From Urechis unicinctus (lineage: Eukaryota > Annelida > Polychaeta > Xenopneusta > Urechidae), in NCBI GenBank assembly GCA_034190875.2, contig CM067354.1, positions 39,152,634 through 39,216,633 on the forward strand: a DNA stretch of 64,000 nucleotides. The letters run 5' to 3'. A program made the position numbers and the translations under genes. Each line of letters starts with the position of its first letter. Position 1 is the stretch's first letter. Shown here in pieces: positions 46,930-60,053 of this stretch. The notes under the pieces are model-generated. The model saw nothing but the letters and a program-made list of their open reading frames with translations. It did no database searches and was not told the origin of the DNA.

Positions 46930-49900
46930 GGGAACTCTGAATTGCAACATATCATATGATTCAGCGCCTGAATCGACCATTCCCGTTCAAGTAACATGTC
47001 GTTGTAACGAAACCGCACATTGGCATATTTGTTGCCATTGCCGACGGCCTGCAGCTGATGTTGCCTTGGCGGCAACGTACGCTGTTGTGGCAGGGTCGGA
47101 GAAGGAAGCGTTGAGGCTAGTGCTAATCGTCCCTAGCAGGAGATATTACGAATTGATAATGTCGTAGTGACACATTTATATCAACGGGCCATGTGTAATC
47201 ACAATGCATCAAACTCATTGAATGAGTTGAGTCGATAGTAATATGACCTATCATCCAGTCAGGACATCGTTTCATGGACAAAACTCATATAATATACTGC
47301 CTTTACTAAAAGGAATTCCGTTGAATTTCAAGGAGTATCGTCAATTATCGGCCATGAATTTCATCACTGGATGTCGATGCCGTTTTTGTGAAAAGATGAT
47401 TCAAATATGTCCTGTTTTTCACTTTCAGTGGCTTTGCTTGAAATGCCTTTTGGATGTGAATCGTACCGCGTTTAATTGCATCATGAGGGCACGAATCAAC
47501 TGTAATCTGTACGTTTGATTATAGTGGATTTTTCCACTCCAGTTGACAAGCATAAAGCACGCAATCTACTTAATGCCTGGGCCATTTCATAATTTTGTTT
47601 TTCGACAATACAGTCATGGATATATTAGGCATCGCGTAAGTTCGACAGAAACTAGGGCAGCCATTCACTAACTAAATTTATTAATGTGACTGCATCGTAT
47701 AGAGACAAATTTATTGCTTGGCGATGTTTATGCATTCATCGAAAACGGATGCCATGTGCCGGTTGTTCGCCCTGTATTTGGCGTCTTTTATAGAATTTCT
47801 TCTAACAATGATTTTCATACACTGAGCTCAGCATATGCCTTGCAGAACACAAGTGAATATTTTGAGAACAGTCTTGTCGAATTTATACAAGATTGTTACC
47901 TTTTTGGTACATACACAATAAACATATCCATTTAATATCAAGGATCTATGGCTTACAAGAGCAGAACTTACAATTCAGTATATATTGCTTTCTTTACTGA
48001 GCGGATGACTTATATTGTATTTGTCATAACAAAAATAATGACTGTAGGTGCTACTCATTCCTTTTATGGGTTGTGGGTAAATTCGTCCATGTTCCAACAA
48101 ATTTATCAATTGATAAAATTATCTCATACGCACGTTGAGCCCAAAAGGTTAGCTATTTTATCGACTATGAATGTCACTGCTCATAGACGATCTAACGAGT
48201 CATATTATCGGCCCGGTCATGAGGTTTTCTCTTGTTTTTCTATACCTAGCTTTGCCACAGTAGCTCATTCTGTACTGTAATCAGCCTTTATCATCGGTAA
48301 CATGCCTCATTGCCAATGCGCGTTTTCTTTTTCCCACGAGGACGTTTTTCTCATGAATATTGAATCCTAAAGTATAAAAAAATATAGATCGAGATTGCCT
48401 ACTGGGTTGAGTGATTCTTATTACCAATAAGCTGACTTTGAAAATACTTCCCAATCTTTAATTGAATTTAAATGATGCACGCATTCGTCTTGAGATATAA
48501 TGCATTAAACGAGTGACCATCTTCTGTCTACGTTTTAAAATGCAAGCCAACGTTCGCACGATGGCCACCCAAAAGGTGTCTTGTTTTAATAATCAAAAAG
48601 CCTTAAAATGGGCAAAGCATAAAGGGTGTTTCATGTTTAATTGAAACATTTTAGAGACCATTTTAGAAAATATATTTACATTTACCACAAAAGTGAGATC
48701 AGCGCCCGAGCATACATATCACTATTTATCCGAGTAACACTCGGAATAACACCCCTACCATCCAATTACCTGTTTATATTGATAACACTGCCACCATCTA
48801 TTCAGCTATTCCATTCTGCAACAGTCCAACTTTTTACTTATTCATCGCGCATGATTAAGCCCCGCCCCTCTTATCATCTATTCCTCTCAATAATGCCCCT
48901 CTGCTAAGCTGATCTTTTCCAATCAATAAAGCCCCGCCTCAGCTCATCTCTTCTACAAGTTAGTTTTGACATAGCATAGATCTATGCTTATCCGTTCAAT
49001 TAAAGAGAATGTCTTCGTCTGTGTATTTGTATCAACTCATCACTTTAATTTTTGCCAGTGTATATAATGCTCAAGTGAAACGATATCAAGATAATATACT
49101 TCATATCGTGTTTAAACGAAAGCACCAAGCATCTTTTGTACGAATGGAAATAATACACATATAAGTCTGGCTTCTTCGCTATGATTGTATCACAAACAAC
49201 ACATTCTTGCAATAATAATTTCGTTGTGATGATGGGTAATGAAATTATTGCGCTCAGCACAAACATGGATTCATGGCATTGCCTCCGTTCATTCGCATTT
49301 GGGTCGTTTTTGGCTTCTCTGGCCATGTACAGCCATTCATGGCAGTAGCTCATACTTGAATTTATCTCCGAGGGAAGTTCACATTAACAGGTACTTGCAA
49401 CAAGCGTACGTTTTACGACAAATATGTTACATAACGTATGGTGTGGAACATGCATACATCCGCAGATGATATAAAATCCTAATGGCACAAGCATCCATTT
49501 CATAACTAATGAAAGTGTGTCTATGAGTGTGTTCCAATTATTTCTGTCTGGCTTGTGAGGCCATTGGGTTAATTGCTATATACCTACTATTAGATCGATC
49601 GACCTCCATCGCAGTGTTCCGAAGTCTTGGCGCTGTGAGCCTGGCAAGTGAAATATCGTTTCTTCTTGTAATACCTAATAAGATAAACATGAAGCTGAAT
49701 GTGGGGTCATCTGATATAAATTTGGTGGCTCACAGTTGTAACACTCTTCTATCAATGCCACGATGTGAATCGACACGCAGTGTTAGAACCCTACATATAC
49801 GTACCATAAAACTGTTAGCTAAGAGATATAGCAGCCTAAGATATATATTATTGATATACAAGTATCAGAGATAACTCCCGACGGGTATGTTTTATCCATT

Positions 49901-50091
49901 GTCTAAATCACCTTTCAGGAATATGTGATATGCGTCATTCCGTTTTCATATATTAACAGCAGCAATTAGATGACATAAACTTATAACCGATCAGTACCGC
50001 CCCATATACTGGCTGGGTTTTATACATGCGATGCGTGTCACACACATTGGTTGGCAAACATGATCTTGGTGTCACACATAACTTGGATGAC
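46930..50091 (+). mobile_element. Family X repeat arm P, copy B (longer 5' end)
   Basis: From 47,028 it parallels copy A, but it keeps about 780 bp (47,070-47,876) that A lacks. This extra part contains the inverse of the R-arm 5' region: the stretch around 47,225-47,290 matches the reverse complement of 24,110-24,180. It also holds the start of the X coding relic (LSSAYALQNTSEYFENSL, 47,822 onward), which then loses a base. This is the more complete version of the arm. Confidence 0.75.
47243..47518 (+). other. 91-aa frame with cysteine/histidine cluster
   Basis: The frame includes CRCRFCEKMIQICPVFHFQW followed by LCLKC, a spacing that could bind zinc. It lies in the 5' part of arm P of copy B and is absent from arm P of copy A. 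The reverse complement of the R-arm 5' region covers only its first third, so I have no second copy to test the frame. It may be a remnant of the same ancestral X protein as the ACNFCC relic. Confidence 0.3.
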
Positions 50092-50570
50092 TGTCACGGA
50101 CGGAATAACTCAACCATGAGCTGGGATCAGTTTTATTCATTTTCCCGAGCGTCGACAGCAAAACTCCCGACGTTTCTGTGTGTGTGTGTGTTTATCGAAT
50201 TATAGTCGTTTTAAGCAACTAGGCTATGTACGACTAGCAGTGTTTGTATGTTGCACCTAGGGATCCCGACGTCTCGGAGATCAAACCCTTTTATAGGGGG
50301 CCCAGCCCTTTTCATCACGTGGAAATCGTAACAGTCCACATAAAACTTAGGGTCCCATAAGGCGCAAATGATTTCGCAGACGGATTTCTGTGTGCAATAT
50401 GGTTTTCGCTGACGGATTCCATGAGCGATATTTTGATCTTCAGTTGAACTTTTCCTCAATCTTCCAGTTTCAGGTTGCTGTGCAATCATAAAATATCACC
50501 ACAATAAGTAAAGCTGCACAGTCTATTGTGGCAGACTCACGTTTAAATATAGCGAAGAACAATAAGCGTT
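50092..50570 (-). mobile_element. Solo-LTR candidate, copy B
   Basis: The same minus-strand layout as in copy A: TATAAAAG at 50,288-50,295, AATAAA at 50,132-50,137 and the CA-type end at 50,092. It has an extra stretch with (TG)n near 50,180 and lacks a ~75-bp part of A. Confidence 0.5.
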
Positions 50571-51281
50571 TAATGCGATATTTCATTTCGCCAACCTTAT
50601 TGGTAACCCAGCTAGCTCGTTTGTGATGTCAGAGACGCGATAGCTCGATTATTGCAACTATTCAGCTAAGGTATGGCACACAGCTCTCTAATCACACCCT
50701 GCTTGCCACTTTAAGCTCTAGCATGACACCCAGGTCACTTATTACATCCTTCCCACAACCTTCAGCTCTAGCATGACTCCCAGGACCCTTATCAATATTG
50801 TCCACAACCTCAAGCTCTAGTGAGACTTCCAATTTACGTATCACAACCTGCTCACAATCTCAAGCTCTAGTATGACATCTTAGACACTTATCACAAGCTG
50901 ATCACTGCCTCGAGCACAAGTATGACATCCATCCTGAGTACAGCCCACATGATCCATACGATAAAAGTTAACGTATCAGCCAAAGCTCACACATGACATC
51001 CAGCTGGTGTTTCCCTCCAAAATGATTTCGGAAACCCCGCCCACGAATGCTGTGTGACACCCAGCTCACGCATACCAACCACCCCACGCGTATGCGCCCG
51101 ACACCCAGCTCATGTATGGCATTCATCTTGTGTAAAACACCCATCTCAAAAATGCCATCTAACGCATGTGTGACACTTAACTCACGTATGCCAACCAATC
51201 AGTGTGACACCCGATACGGAAATTGTGCGGCAATTGTCAGTAATTTATTCGTGGCCACTAGCGCAGAACCATTGAGCTAAT

Positions 51282-51455
51282 GGTCAAATAGGGTGAAATA
51301 TAACCAAAAGAGTTGGATTGTCACGTCCAAAAGGGAGGAATATAACCACAAGAGTTGGATTGTTACGTCAAATAGGGTGGAATATAACAACAAGAGTTAT
51401 ATTATTACATCAAATAGGGCGGAATATAACAACAAGAGTTGGATTGTTACGTCGC
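51282..51455 (-). repeat. 42-bp tandem repeat, four units, copy B
   Basis: Same four units as at 20,117-20,290 with a few substitutions. Confidence 0.9.
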
Positions 51456-53627
51456 CCTAAACCCTTGTATATCTGACACCCGCCTTTCGTCCATGGTAAC
51501 CCCGCACAGAGAAGCACACCACAATTAAAAACTGAGACTCATTTACCATTGCTAGTATGATTTAATGTTCAACCCCTGCTACCTTATAAAAGCTCTTTGT
51601 TAGCCATCGCCGATGTTTCCCGCTGTTAATACATATATCAAAAGTGAAGGACGCATATAACACATTCTGATACCTATATAAGAATAACAGATGACCAAGG
51701 CTGACTTAGCCTCAAGCATCAAGTGCCTTAGCAGTTTTATGGTACGTTCATGACTGTGAGTCACCCGATTTATAGCAGATGATTCCATATTCTGCCCCAC
51801 GTACTCCTATTTGGCATTACAAGAAGTAACGATATTTCACTTGGAAGGTTGACCGCAGCAGACTTCGGAACACTGCGGTGGAGGTCGATTGATCTAATAG
51901 CATGGTAGGTAAATAGAAAATCCCCCAAGGGCCCCCACAAGCCAGACCGAAATAATTTGAACACACTCAAATACACGCTTTTATTAGTTCTTGTGCCTAA
52001 TTAGGATTTTGTATTATCTGCGGATGCATACATGTGTTACACACCAAACGTTGCGGAACATATTTGTCGCAAAACGTACGGCTTGTTCCAAGTACCTGTC
52101 TCGGGCATGGATTCAAGTATGAGCTCCTGTCATGAATACATGTTTGTTCTGAGTGCCAAATTTACATTCCCCATCGTCATAATGAGCATATCTCAGTCAT
52201 CAGATTAATGGGACAACCCCACCTCAACCTCAGGTGATATAAATTATGAACCTCACCTTCTACACGAAAATAGGGATAGCGTATCTTAGTCATTGGGGGA
52301 ATTATTTCTTAAAATCAGTTTTATAATGGCCTCCGAGCTCAACACATCTCCCTCCAATCTTTAGGCAACGTTGTCAAACAATCAATTCATTAAAAAAGTT
52401 CAATTCTTCTACACCCTACCCTTTGGGTTTGAGCCTTCATTATCACAAGTGCCATGCATTTCACGATACGACATTTGTAGTAAACATCATTCACTTGAAT
52501 ACCCTGTTATCTAGTTATATTGCGATATGGTACTGTTTATGAGCAATAGCAAGTTACCAAACAAGAGACAGCAATAGTCGCCCACTATTGCAACATTAAG
52601 TATTTTCCTTTCATTTACACCTCGCAACCATTTGCATGACATGCCATGGTCCAATTTCTTCTTCCTGTTATGCTTCCTGATGTCATGCTGTGTCAAAATT
52701 CTAATTATAAACAGCGGTGGTCTACATTTAACTGGTTGCAGTTTTCAATATCCATAGCTTCTGACAAATGTCTGCCTTTATTGCGATCCGTAATTGGATG
52801 GGCGGGGTGTTATTTAGAGAATAAGACAGTATGAGTGTTACTCATATGAATAGAGAGTAGAACTCCATTGTGAGGAATCGATCGTGCAATGTCGAACAGA
52901 AGATAAGACAAATAAATGTATGTGTTGTAAAGTATAGATCTCACCATTGTGGTAAACATTAATATATTTTCGAAGATGGTCTCTATAATATTTTACTAAA
53001 CATCAAGCACTCTTAATGCTTTGTCCATTTTAAGGCTTTTTGATTATTTAAACACGACACTTTTTAGGCGGCCATCGTGCGAACGTTGGCTAGCATTTTA
53101 AAACGTGGACAGAAGATAGTCAGTCGTTAAAATTATTGTATCTCAAGACGAATGCATGCATCATTTTAATTCAAGGATTTGACATTGTTTAATGTGTCGG
53201 CAGTATTTGCAAAGTCACCTTATTGGTCGTACGATTCATTCAACCCTGTAGGAAATATCGGTCTATATTTTAGGATGAGGTATTCATGAGATAGACGTCC
53301 ACGTTATAAATTGCCAATGGTGCATGTTACCGATGATTAAGGCTGATTACAGTAAAGATGGTGCTACTGAAGCAAGGCAAAGTAACGAAAAACAAGAGAA
53401 TACCTCAAGGCCGGACATGATTCTATAAGTCGACGGATCGTCCATGAGCAGTGGGCGTATGAAATAATTTTATCAATTGATAAATTGATATTCCGTTCAT
53501 TGATATGTTTGAACTGGACGAGTGTTTCACTGTAAGGAATCAGTAAAAACTAGAGAGTGCTAATGGTGTTGGACAACTAGCATATTTATGATTTTATAAG
53601 TCGAGTCACTATTTGTGTTATGACAAA

Positions 53628-53780
53628 TTATAAATTCTGCTTTTGTGAGCCATAAAACTCCGATATTGAATGGATATATTCATCATGTATGTACCAATAA
53701 AGGTGGCGATCTTGCATAAATTCAAAAAGACTGCTTTCAAAATATTCACGTGTGCTCTGGAAGGCATCTACTGAGCTCAG
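53628..53780 (-). pseudogene. Family X coding relic, arm R, copy B
   Basis: Fifty open codons with the same boundaries as in copy A, containing FEFMQDRHLYWYIHDEYIHS. Only three residues differ from A (N to S, L to I, L to S). The product is unknown. Confidence 0.5.
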
Positions 53781-53876
53781 TATGTTTTGTACAGCTGTTT
53801 TTTTCTATGATGGCTTACGTGTGAATACAATCTACTGCAACACTGGAGTTTGTAACCCCGAAACAGCTGGCAAAGT

Positions 53877-54125
53877 ATGATAACGGCTTGCTTTGTGAAA
53901 ACTGCTCTCCTTGTGTTTCTCTCTGCATTAAATTATCACGTAGCAGCAGATAAAACCTGGTATTTTGTTCTCTTCGATCCAATTCCGACGTTTGTGAACA
54001 ATGAAATGAATATATACACATCAATGAGGAAATCAATCTATTGCGATATGTTAGTCTCCCACAAGATGGTTCATGGAGGAATAAACTCGGCTGATATATT
54101 CTGCAAGGAAAGAGATAAATGTTAG
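53877..54125 (+). CDS. 82-aa signal-peptide-like open frame, copy B
   Basis: The frame starts MITACFVKTALLVFLSALNY, with a positive residue, a hydrophobic core and small residues near AADK that would suit signal-peptide cleavage. The rest is about 58 residues with cysteines near the end (YCDM, IFCKERDKC). It is intact here and broken in copy A (22,563-22,757). It lies on the strand opposite to the arm's own coding relic, so it could be a chance frame. No family is recognised. Confidence 0.25.
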   Translation: MITACFVKTALLVFLSALNYHVAADKTWYFVLFDPIPTFVNNEMNIYTSMRKSIYCDMLVSHKMVHGGINSADIFCKERDKC

Positions 54126-56738
54126 GGTTGCTTCGTTTAAATCCAATTTACCCAAGCATTGCTTTCTCCCTTGGCAAATTCTGTCCATGTAATTAATGTA
54201 ATAATAACAAATAAGAAGCTGTTATCCGTCACAGTTGGAGCAATATGGTTATCCAAATCCCCGAATGGTGCTCATTTGGCCATCCTACAAAGATTACGGT
54301 TGATGTGTATTATCTTTGGCGTCACCGTTCCATGAAGTGACAGCAGCCAATGGACAATGGGCAGTTTATCCGCGGTAGTCTGTCAAAATGTTAGCTAATT
54401 CGCAAAATTATTTACCGCATGCTTTTAAGTGTTTGATATTCATGGTCTTCTACAATGATGCTCAAACAAAAAGGTTAAATTTTGACGAGACCACTGCCTT
54501 CTGCACATATTTTATAAATCAGCTTGAACCATTCAAATACAAGAACTATGTTTGCACTCAATATCAATGATATAGGCTATATAATGCTCAATGTGCTGTA
54601 GGGTGGAAATTTTTCCCCGCCATCAGCCGGATGTCGTTACTACTTATTCTTGCCATGCAGTGTGATTACACATGGCTTGTTCATGTATCTATATTAGCAG
54701 TAGACATATTCATCACTTACGGTAGCGTCGGATAATCCACAGAGGCATAATCAGACGATAAGCTGGTCATTTTACGAGGGGGTACGATCACTTACATTCA
54801 TAGCTTTATATTTTCAATGGAATGTTTCATCCTACGAGGTAAACATTTGTGTGAATGTGCCATTTCGACATCAACGGGCGCCCAATACGACAAGACGATC
54901 AACAGACACATGGCATTCGTTTTGGATTAATGCATAAACATCGCCAAGCAATAGATTTTACTTCACGCGGCGATGCAGTCACATTACTACGTTTTATTTG
55001 ATAATGGCTTCCATGACAGCATAGTCGAAAAACAGAGTTCAAGCAATATATTATTTGAGTTTTGTCCATCAAACGATATCCTGACTGAATGATAAGTCAT
55101 ATTACTATCGACTTAACTCACTCAATGAGTTTGATGCATTGTGATTACACATGACCCGTTCCGATATTTATTTTAGCGGTGGACCTATTCATCATTTACG
55201 GAAGCGTTGGATAATCCACAGAGACATACTCAGACGATACACCTTGCGAGTAAGTTTCTAAAGGGATAATTCGTGTAAATGTGTCACTTCGACATTATCA
55301 ATCCGTAATATCCCCTGGTAGGGATAATTAGCACTAGCCTCAATGCTTGCCTCACATATTATTCCTTCCTTTTCTGGCCCTGCCACAAGGCAACAAAAGT
55401 TGCAGGCCGACGTCATTGGTAACCAACATCGACGCTGTTCAATACAAGTCGCCTTATTGTGATACTCATTAATGTCGTCCCTTGAATCATAAGCTGGTCG
55501 AATTGTCAGCGAAGCGCCCCTCTTGAAAAAACACCCAACTGTTTCGACGGAATATCACTGCCAAGAAGATATTTAAAAAATCGGCACATGGTGTTCGTTT
55601 TGGATTGATGCATAAAACATCGGCAACCAATAATTTTGTCTTCATGCGATACAGTCAATTCACAAGGTGTTATTAAGAATATGTGCATTCAGAACTTTAC
55701 GTTTACATATTCACAACGTGCAAAGCTAAATACAATGAAGAACGGATTTCACCATAACACCCATCTTCCCACCCCATTGCATTCGTCTGACCACTGTATG
55801 TAAGCTCAATAGGGCTATCAGACTGGTAATATCAATATAATCATATATCCACTATAGCGGAGGAATTTAATGTATTGCGCTGCGGAGATAAGGTATACTA
55901 GGTATGATAGGTATTTGTATGATATCGTTCATCAACAAGTATGTTTTACCATTATTAGTTCCTTTTGGCTTTAACCGTAGATGGGCATGTTCATTATGTT
56001 ATTCAGCAAATAATTCACAGGAAAGTTAAAAAAAGCAATGATGGGTTAAGTAGACGTTAATTAATTATTCAGCTAATCAAGCGTTACAATAGGACACAAA
56101 ACGCTTGTATGGATAGCAAATGCCGGTGGTTAAATATGATTGTAGTCTCAGTGATCAGATATCTCACACATTGAATTATGTTGTCACGAATTGACATCTA
56201 CAGTTGCGTATAGGTTCACCTGTTTATTTAAAAATGTAATCATGCATGTCTTTTTATTCCAATATCAAACACTAAATTATCTGGTTGTTGGTTTTTAGAA
56301 AACAGATAGATGTGCCCAAAAATGATAACTAGTACTGCTTGAAATATTTGCGGAAAGTATGTAGTGACTAATATGTCATCAAGAATATGTGGAACTTTTG
56401 TCTTAACCATCACCAAGACAATTGATAGGTACTTCTCAAAACGTTATTGTATGATAAATAATATCAGCATTACCGGTGAGCTTTCGTTAAGTTGTGGTGT
56501 GTTAGATGTTTTGTTTTGTAAGCGTCGCAGTCCCGGAACCACAAGACGCCGGGAATTTTTATGTAATTTGCTGCGCAGGGGCAGGATATCATTAACTTAT
56601 TTACCATGGGCTATACTACTCAAATATTAAAACATGCGTTTGTTTGCTTCGATTTATTTAGATGGTGCCTGCTAACTTTGGTACTAGACCATGCATTGGT
56701 GGTAATAATCGTTCACGTGAACAGCGTAGCAGACCATA

Positions 56739-56858
56739 CTGATCTCTGAAGATTCCATCAAGAACACATGTGAATATTCTGCGAACAGTCGTGTCGGATT
56801 CATGCAAGATCGCCACCGTTATTGGTACATACACGTTAAATATATCCATGTATTATAA
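56739..56858 (+). pseudogene. Family X coding relic, arm Q, copy B
   Basis: Same frame and nearly the same peptide as 25,710-25,829, including the FMQDRHRYWYIH stretch; one base change differs in the early part. It ends in a TAA. Confidence 0.45.
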
Positions 56859-57190
56859 TTGAAAACTAAGCATATATTGATTTTAATCAAACGGATGACC
56901 TCTATTGTATTTTTCAATACAAAAAATATGGCATTAATCACAATGGAGAGATCAGCGATTTAACATGCATAACACATCCATATATTTGTCACATCATCAC
57001 CCCGACACGATCGATTCCTCTCAACGAACTCGACTCTCGATTCATATGAGTAACACACGTGCTCACATTTTGTCTTATTCCCTGAATAACATCCCGCCCA
57101 TCCATCCTGTCCATATTGATAACATTGTCACCCTCTGTTCCGCTGTGCCTCGCAGCAACGGCCCGACATTTCGCCTATATATTACGCTTA

Positions 57191-57195
57191 ATTAT
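57191..57195. other. Empty insertion site (ATTAT) of the 3.1-kb transposon
   Basis: The sequence ACGCTTAATTATGCCCCGCC is continuous here. In copy A the ATTAT is doubled and the 3,107-bp element lies between. It proves insertion rather than deletion, since an excision would normally leave a footprint. Confidence 0.92.
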
Positions 57196-57611
57196 GCCCC
57201 GCCCCTTCTCATCTGTTCCTCTCAAAAATGCCCCGCCTCAGCTCATCTCCTCAACGGAACCTCCACAATCCACCCATAGGTAATTGATTTTCTACAGTAG
57301 TGTTTTGACATAGGGTAGATCTATGTATATCCGTTCAAATGACTTCTGTCGGTGTATTCGCATTAACTCAGCACCAAATCTGTGTCTCAATCGTGCACCC
57401 CTCACTACACATAACCTCTTGCTAATTTTGCCTGTGAATATAATGCTTAAGTAGAACGTTACCCAGAATGTGTTCCATGTCATCACGTGTCTAATGCGAA
57501 CGAAAACACCCAGCGACTTTTGTGCGAATGGAAATAATACACATTAAAGTCTGGTTTATTCGCCATGATTGCATCATGAACAACAAATTCGTGCAATAAT
57601 CACTTATTTGG

Positions 57612-57830
57612 ATGGTGCCTGCTAACTCAGTCATATTCACAAGGTTCATGATAATATTAGTGCAATCTACAGATATAGCAGATTGTCGGCGTAGGTTGGA
57701 GATGTTGAAGTACATGGAGTCTTATAACAGAACGCAATGTGACTTAGTAAAGTACAATTTATCGGCATTAAGGACCTTGCTTATCTTTTATCGCAACTCA
57801 TTTGCTATGTTCAACTGCAGCGTTGTATGA
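57612..57830 (+). other. 72-codon frame, possible second X coding relic
   Basis: The frame contains DIADCRRRLEMLKYMESYNR and a hydrophobic tail. In copy A (29,700-29,908) one substitution makes a stop. In arm S (about 15,070-15,250, minus) related DNA still reads DCRHRLEIE and then LESYNRT before a stop. This suggests ancestral coding in this part of X too. The product is unknown. Confidence 0.35.
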
Positions 57831-58813
57831 ATAACTCAATTACGGATGAAGATAAAGACAGACATTTGTCAGAAGCTATGGTGCCATTCGACAGAGGACA
57901 GATTATTCAAAGGCTATTGAAAACTGCGACCTGTCAAACGTTGACCATTGCTGTTGATAATTTGAATTTTGACACAGCATGACACCAGGAAACATGACAG
58001 GAAGCAGAAATTGGGACAATGGCAGGTCATACAAAGGGTAGCGAGGTATAATTGGTAGGAAATCACGTAATGTTGCCATATTAGGCGAGTATTGCTGTCT
58101 CTAATAGAGTCATAAAGCAGTGTCGTGTTGCAATATAACAGCGGATGCTATTACTGGGTGCATTTTAAAATAGATGATGATGGGTAATGTAATCTTGGCG
58201 CTCAGCACAAACATGGATTCATGGCATGATCACATACTTGAATTTATGCCCGTGGAAAGCTCATTTAAACCGGTACTTTGCACAAACAGTACGTTTTGCG
58301 ACGATATGCTCCGTAACGTTCGGTGCGGTACGCATGTATACATACGCAGATCATTTAAAATCTTAATTACGCGCAAGAATCGATTTCATTACTAATGAAA
58401 GCGTGTCTAAGAGTTTGTCCAAATTATTTCTGTCTGACTTGTGAGGCCATTGTGTGATTTTCTATATACCTACGATGCTATTCGATCCATCGACTTTCAT
58501 TGCAGTCTTGTTGCGGTGACCCTTCCAAGTGATATACCCTTACTTCTTGTATTACCCAAAAGTAGAACGCGAGGCAGAATGTGGAATCATCTGCTATAAA
58601 ATGGACGGCGCGCAGTCATAATACTCTTCCGTCAAGGTCACGGTAGTAATCGACTTGTTACGCGGCCGTATGAAAAAGGGGTTTTCTTGGGAAACCCCGC
58701 AAAGCGCGTTCTACGCTGTAAGAGGTTTCGAAACGACAACGGACACTCGTACGCGGGAAATTAAAACATAGCAGCCAGTGTCGTTAAAATTGGACCACGA
58801 AGACGGTATTATC

Positions 58814-59662
58814 ATGGATTCTCCCGATAGTGATGATAAAAGTGAAGCAGTTTTGATGTACATAGATTTATTAGAAGATGAGGCAGGACATAAAAGGTGG
58901 AAGAAATTCAACTTGGAGACTTTTACCGAAAAAGAGTGTATCACACAGTTTCGGTTCAAAAAAGATGATATCCATACTTTAAAGAACACAATAGATATGC
59001 CTCACTCTTGGAAGGGTGGCAATGGTCTCCGCTGGTCGTCTATTGAAGGGTTGTGCATTTTGTTCAGACGTTTGGCTTACCCAAGTAGACTGAAAGATTT
59101 AGTTCCACTGTTCGGCCGGCCATCCACAGAGATCTCGTCCATATTCAACACGATGTTGATGTATGATCATGAAACGTACAGCCATCTTTTGACCAATCTG
59201 GATCAGCCATGGATGGACGAAGAGATGATTAGAAAGTAAATAATTGTCATCCATTCACTTTCGAATACATGATATCGTCAAAAGAATCGAATTATTGATA
59301 TCAGTTTAGTTGAATTTTGATGTTTCTACAAACAGCATTTTAAGTTTACATGTCTGTACATGGCCAAAGATAAATAAATTTGGTATGTTTCCATGTAAAA
59401 ATTCTGAAAATCCTGCACAAGCTATCATTCTGTGGAATGGATGTGTGGCAAAATAGTTCAAAATTTTGCTTTCGTTGACTTTAAGAAAAATCAAAAACTC
59501 TTTCTTCAACCAGTAGGAATGTATTACCAAGTAGCAACACTCCTGACTAACTGTCACACTTGTTTTTATGGTAATCAGGTGTCTTCATACTTTGGTCTGG
59601 AACCAATTACTCTAGAAAATTATCTGAAGACCAGTTCAAGTTTATTACAATGCAAGACATGA
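58814..59662 (+). pseudogene. Harbinger transposase, copy B, catalytic core deleted
   Basis: Exon 1 from ATG 58,814 is intact to the donor at about 59,237 and reads through the region where A is frameshifted (LVPLFGRPSTEISSIFNTML). The end of exon 2 (59,432-59,662) is also open, from VEWMCGKIVQNFAFVDFKKN to LLQCKT and a stop. Between them the sequence jumps from GCTATCAT to TCTGTGG, losing the two Asp motifs and the splice acceptor. It encodes no active enzyme. Together with copy A it allows the ancestral exon structure to be inferred. Confidence 0.9.
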
Positions 59663-60053
59663 ACCAGGACAGGAACAAATATAAAGTTAGGCATGAAGAA
59701 AAAATGAGTTTCTTTTATTTGCAGCTGTAATAATAACTGTTGAACATAAATAAAATTGCATATCAAATTACTAACATGGTGCTTATTCTCAAATGTGTTT
59801 AAGACATGTATACAGCATATGTGATAGACAGTGTCAACTCAGAAGCTAGTTTTGAAATGAATATCTTAAATATATTCAATGCAGATTACAAGTTGCTATA
59901 GAGACTAGACTTAGCCAAATATGCATCCAAACCTGATACAAAAAACATAGCATAAATAAATGACAAATAAATCCCTTTGTAGCACTATCATTTAAAAAAC
60001 AAACACATCTTTGCCTCAGAAAAACCAACCCAAGTACCTTAATTTACAGCTAG

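Larger units (their letters stand above)
50571..55480 (-). mobile_element. Family X repeat arm R, copy B
   Basis: Follows arm R of copy A. It includes the minisatellite (50,690-51,220), the 42-bp array (51,282-51,455), the coding relic (53,628-53,780) and only one copy-equivalent plus a partial of the 5' tandem region. Near 52,155 it has about 135 bp not in A. Confidence 0.75.
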
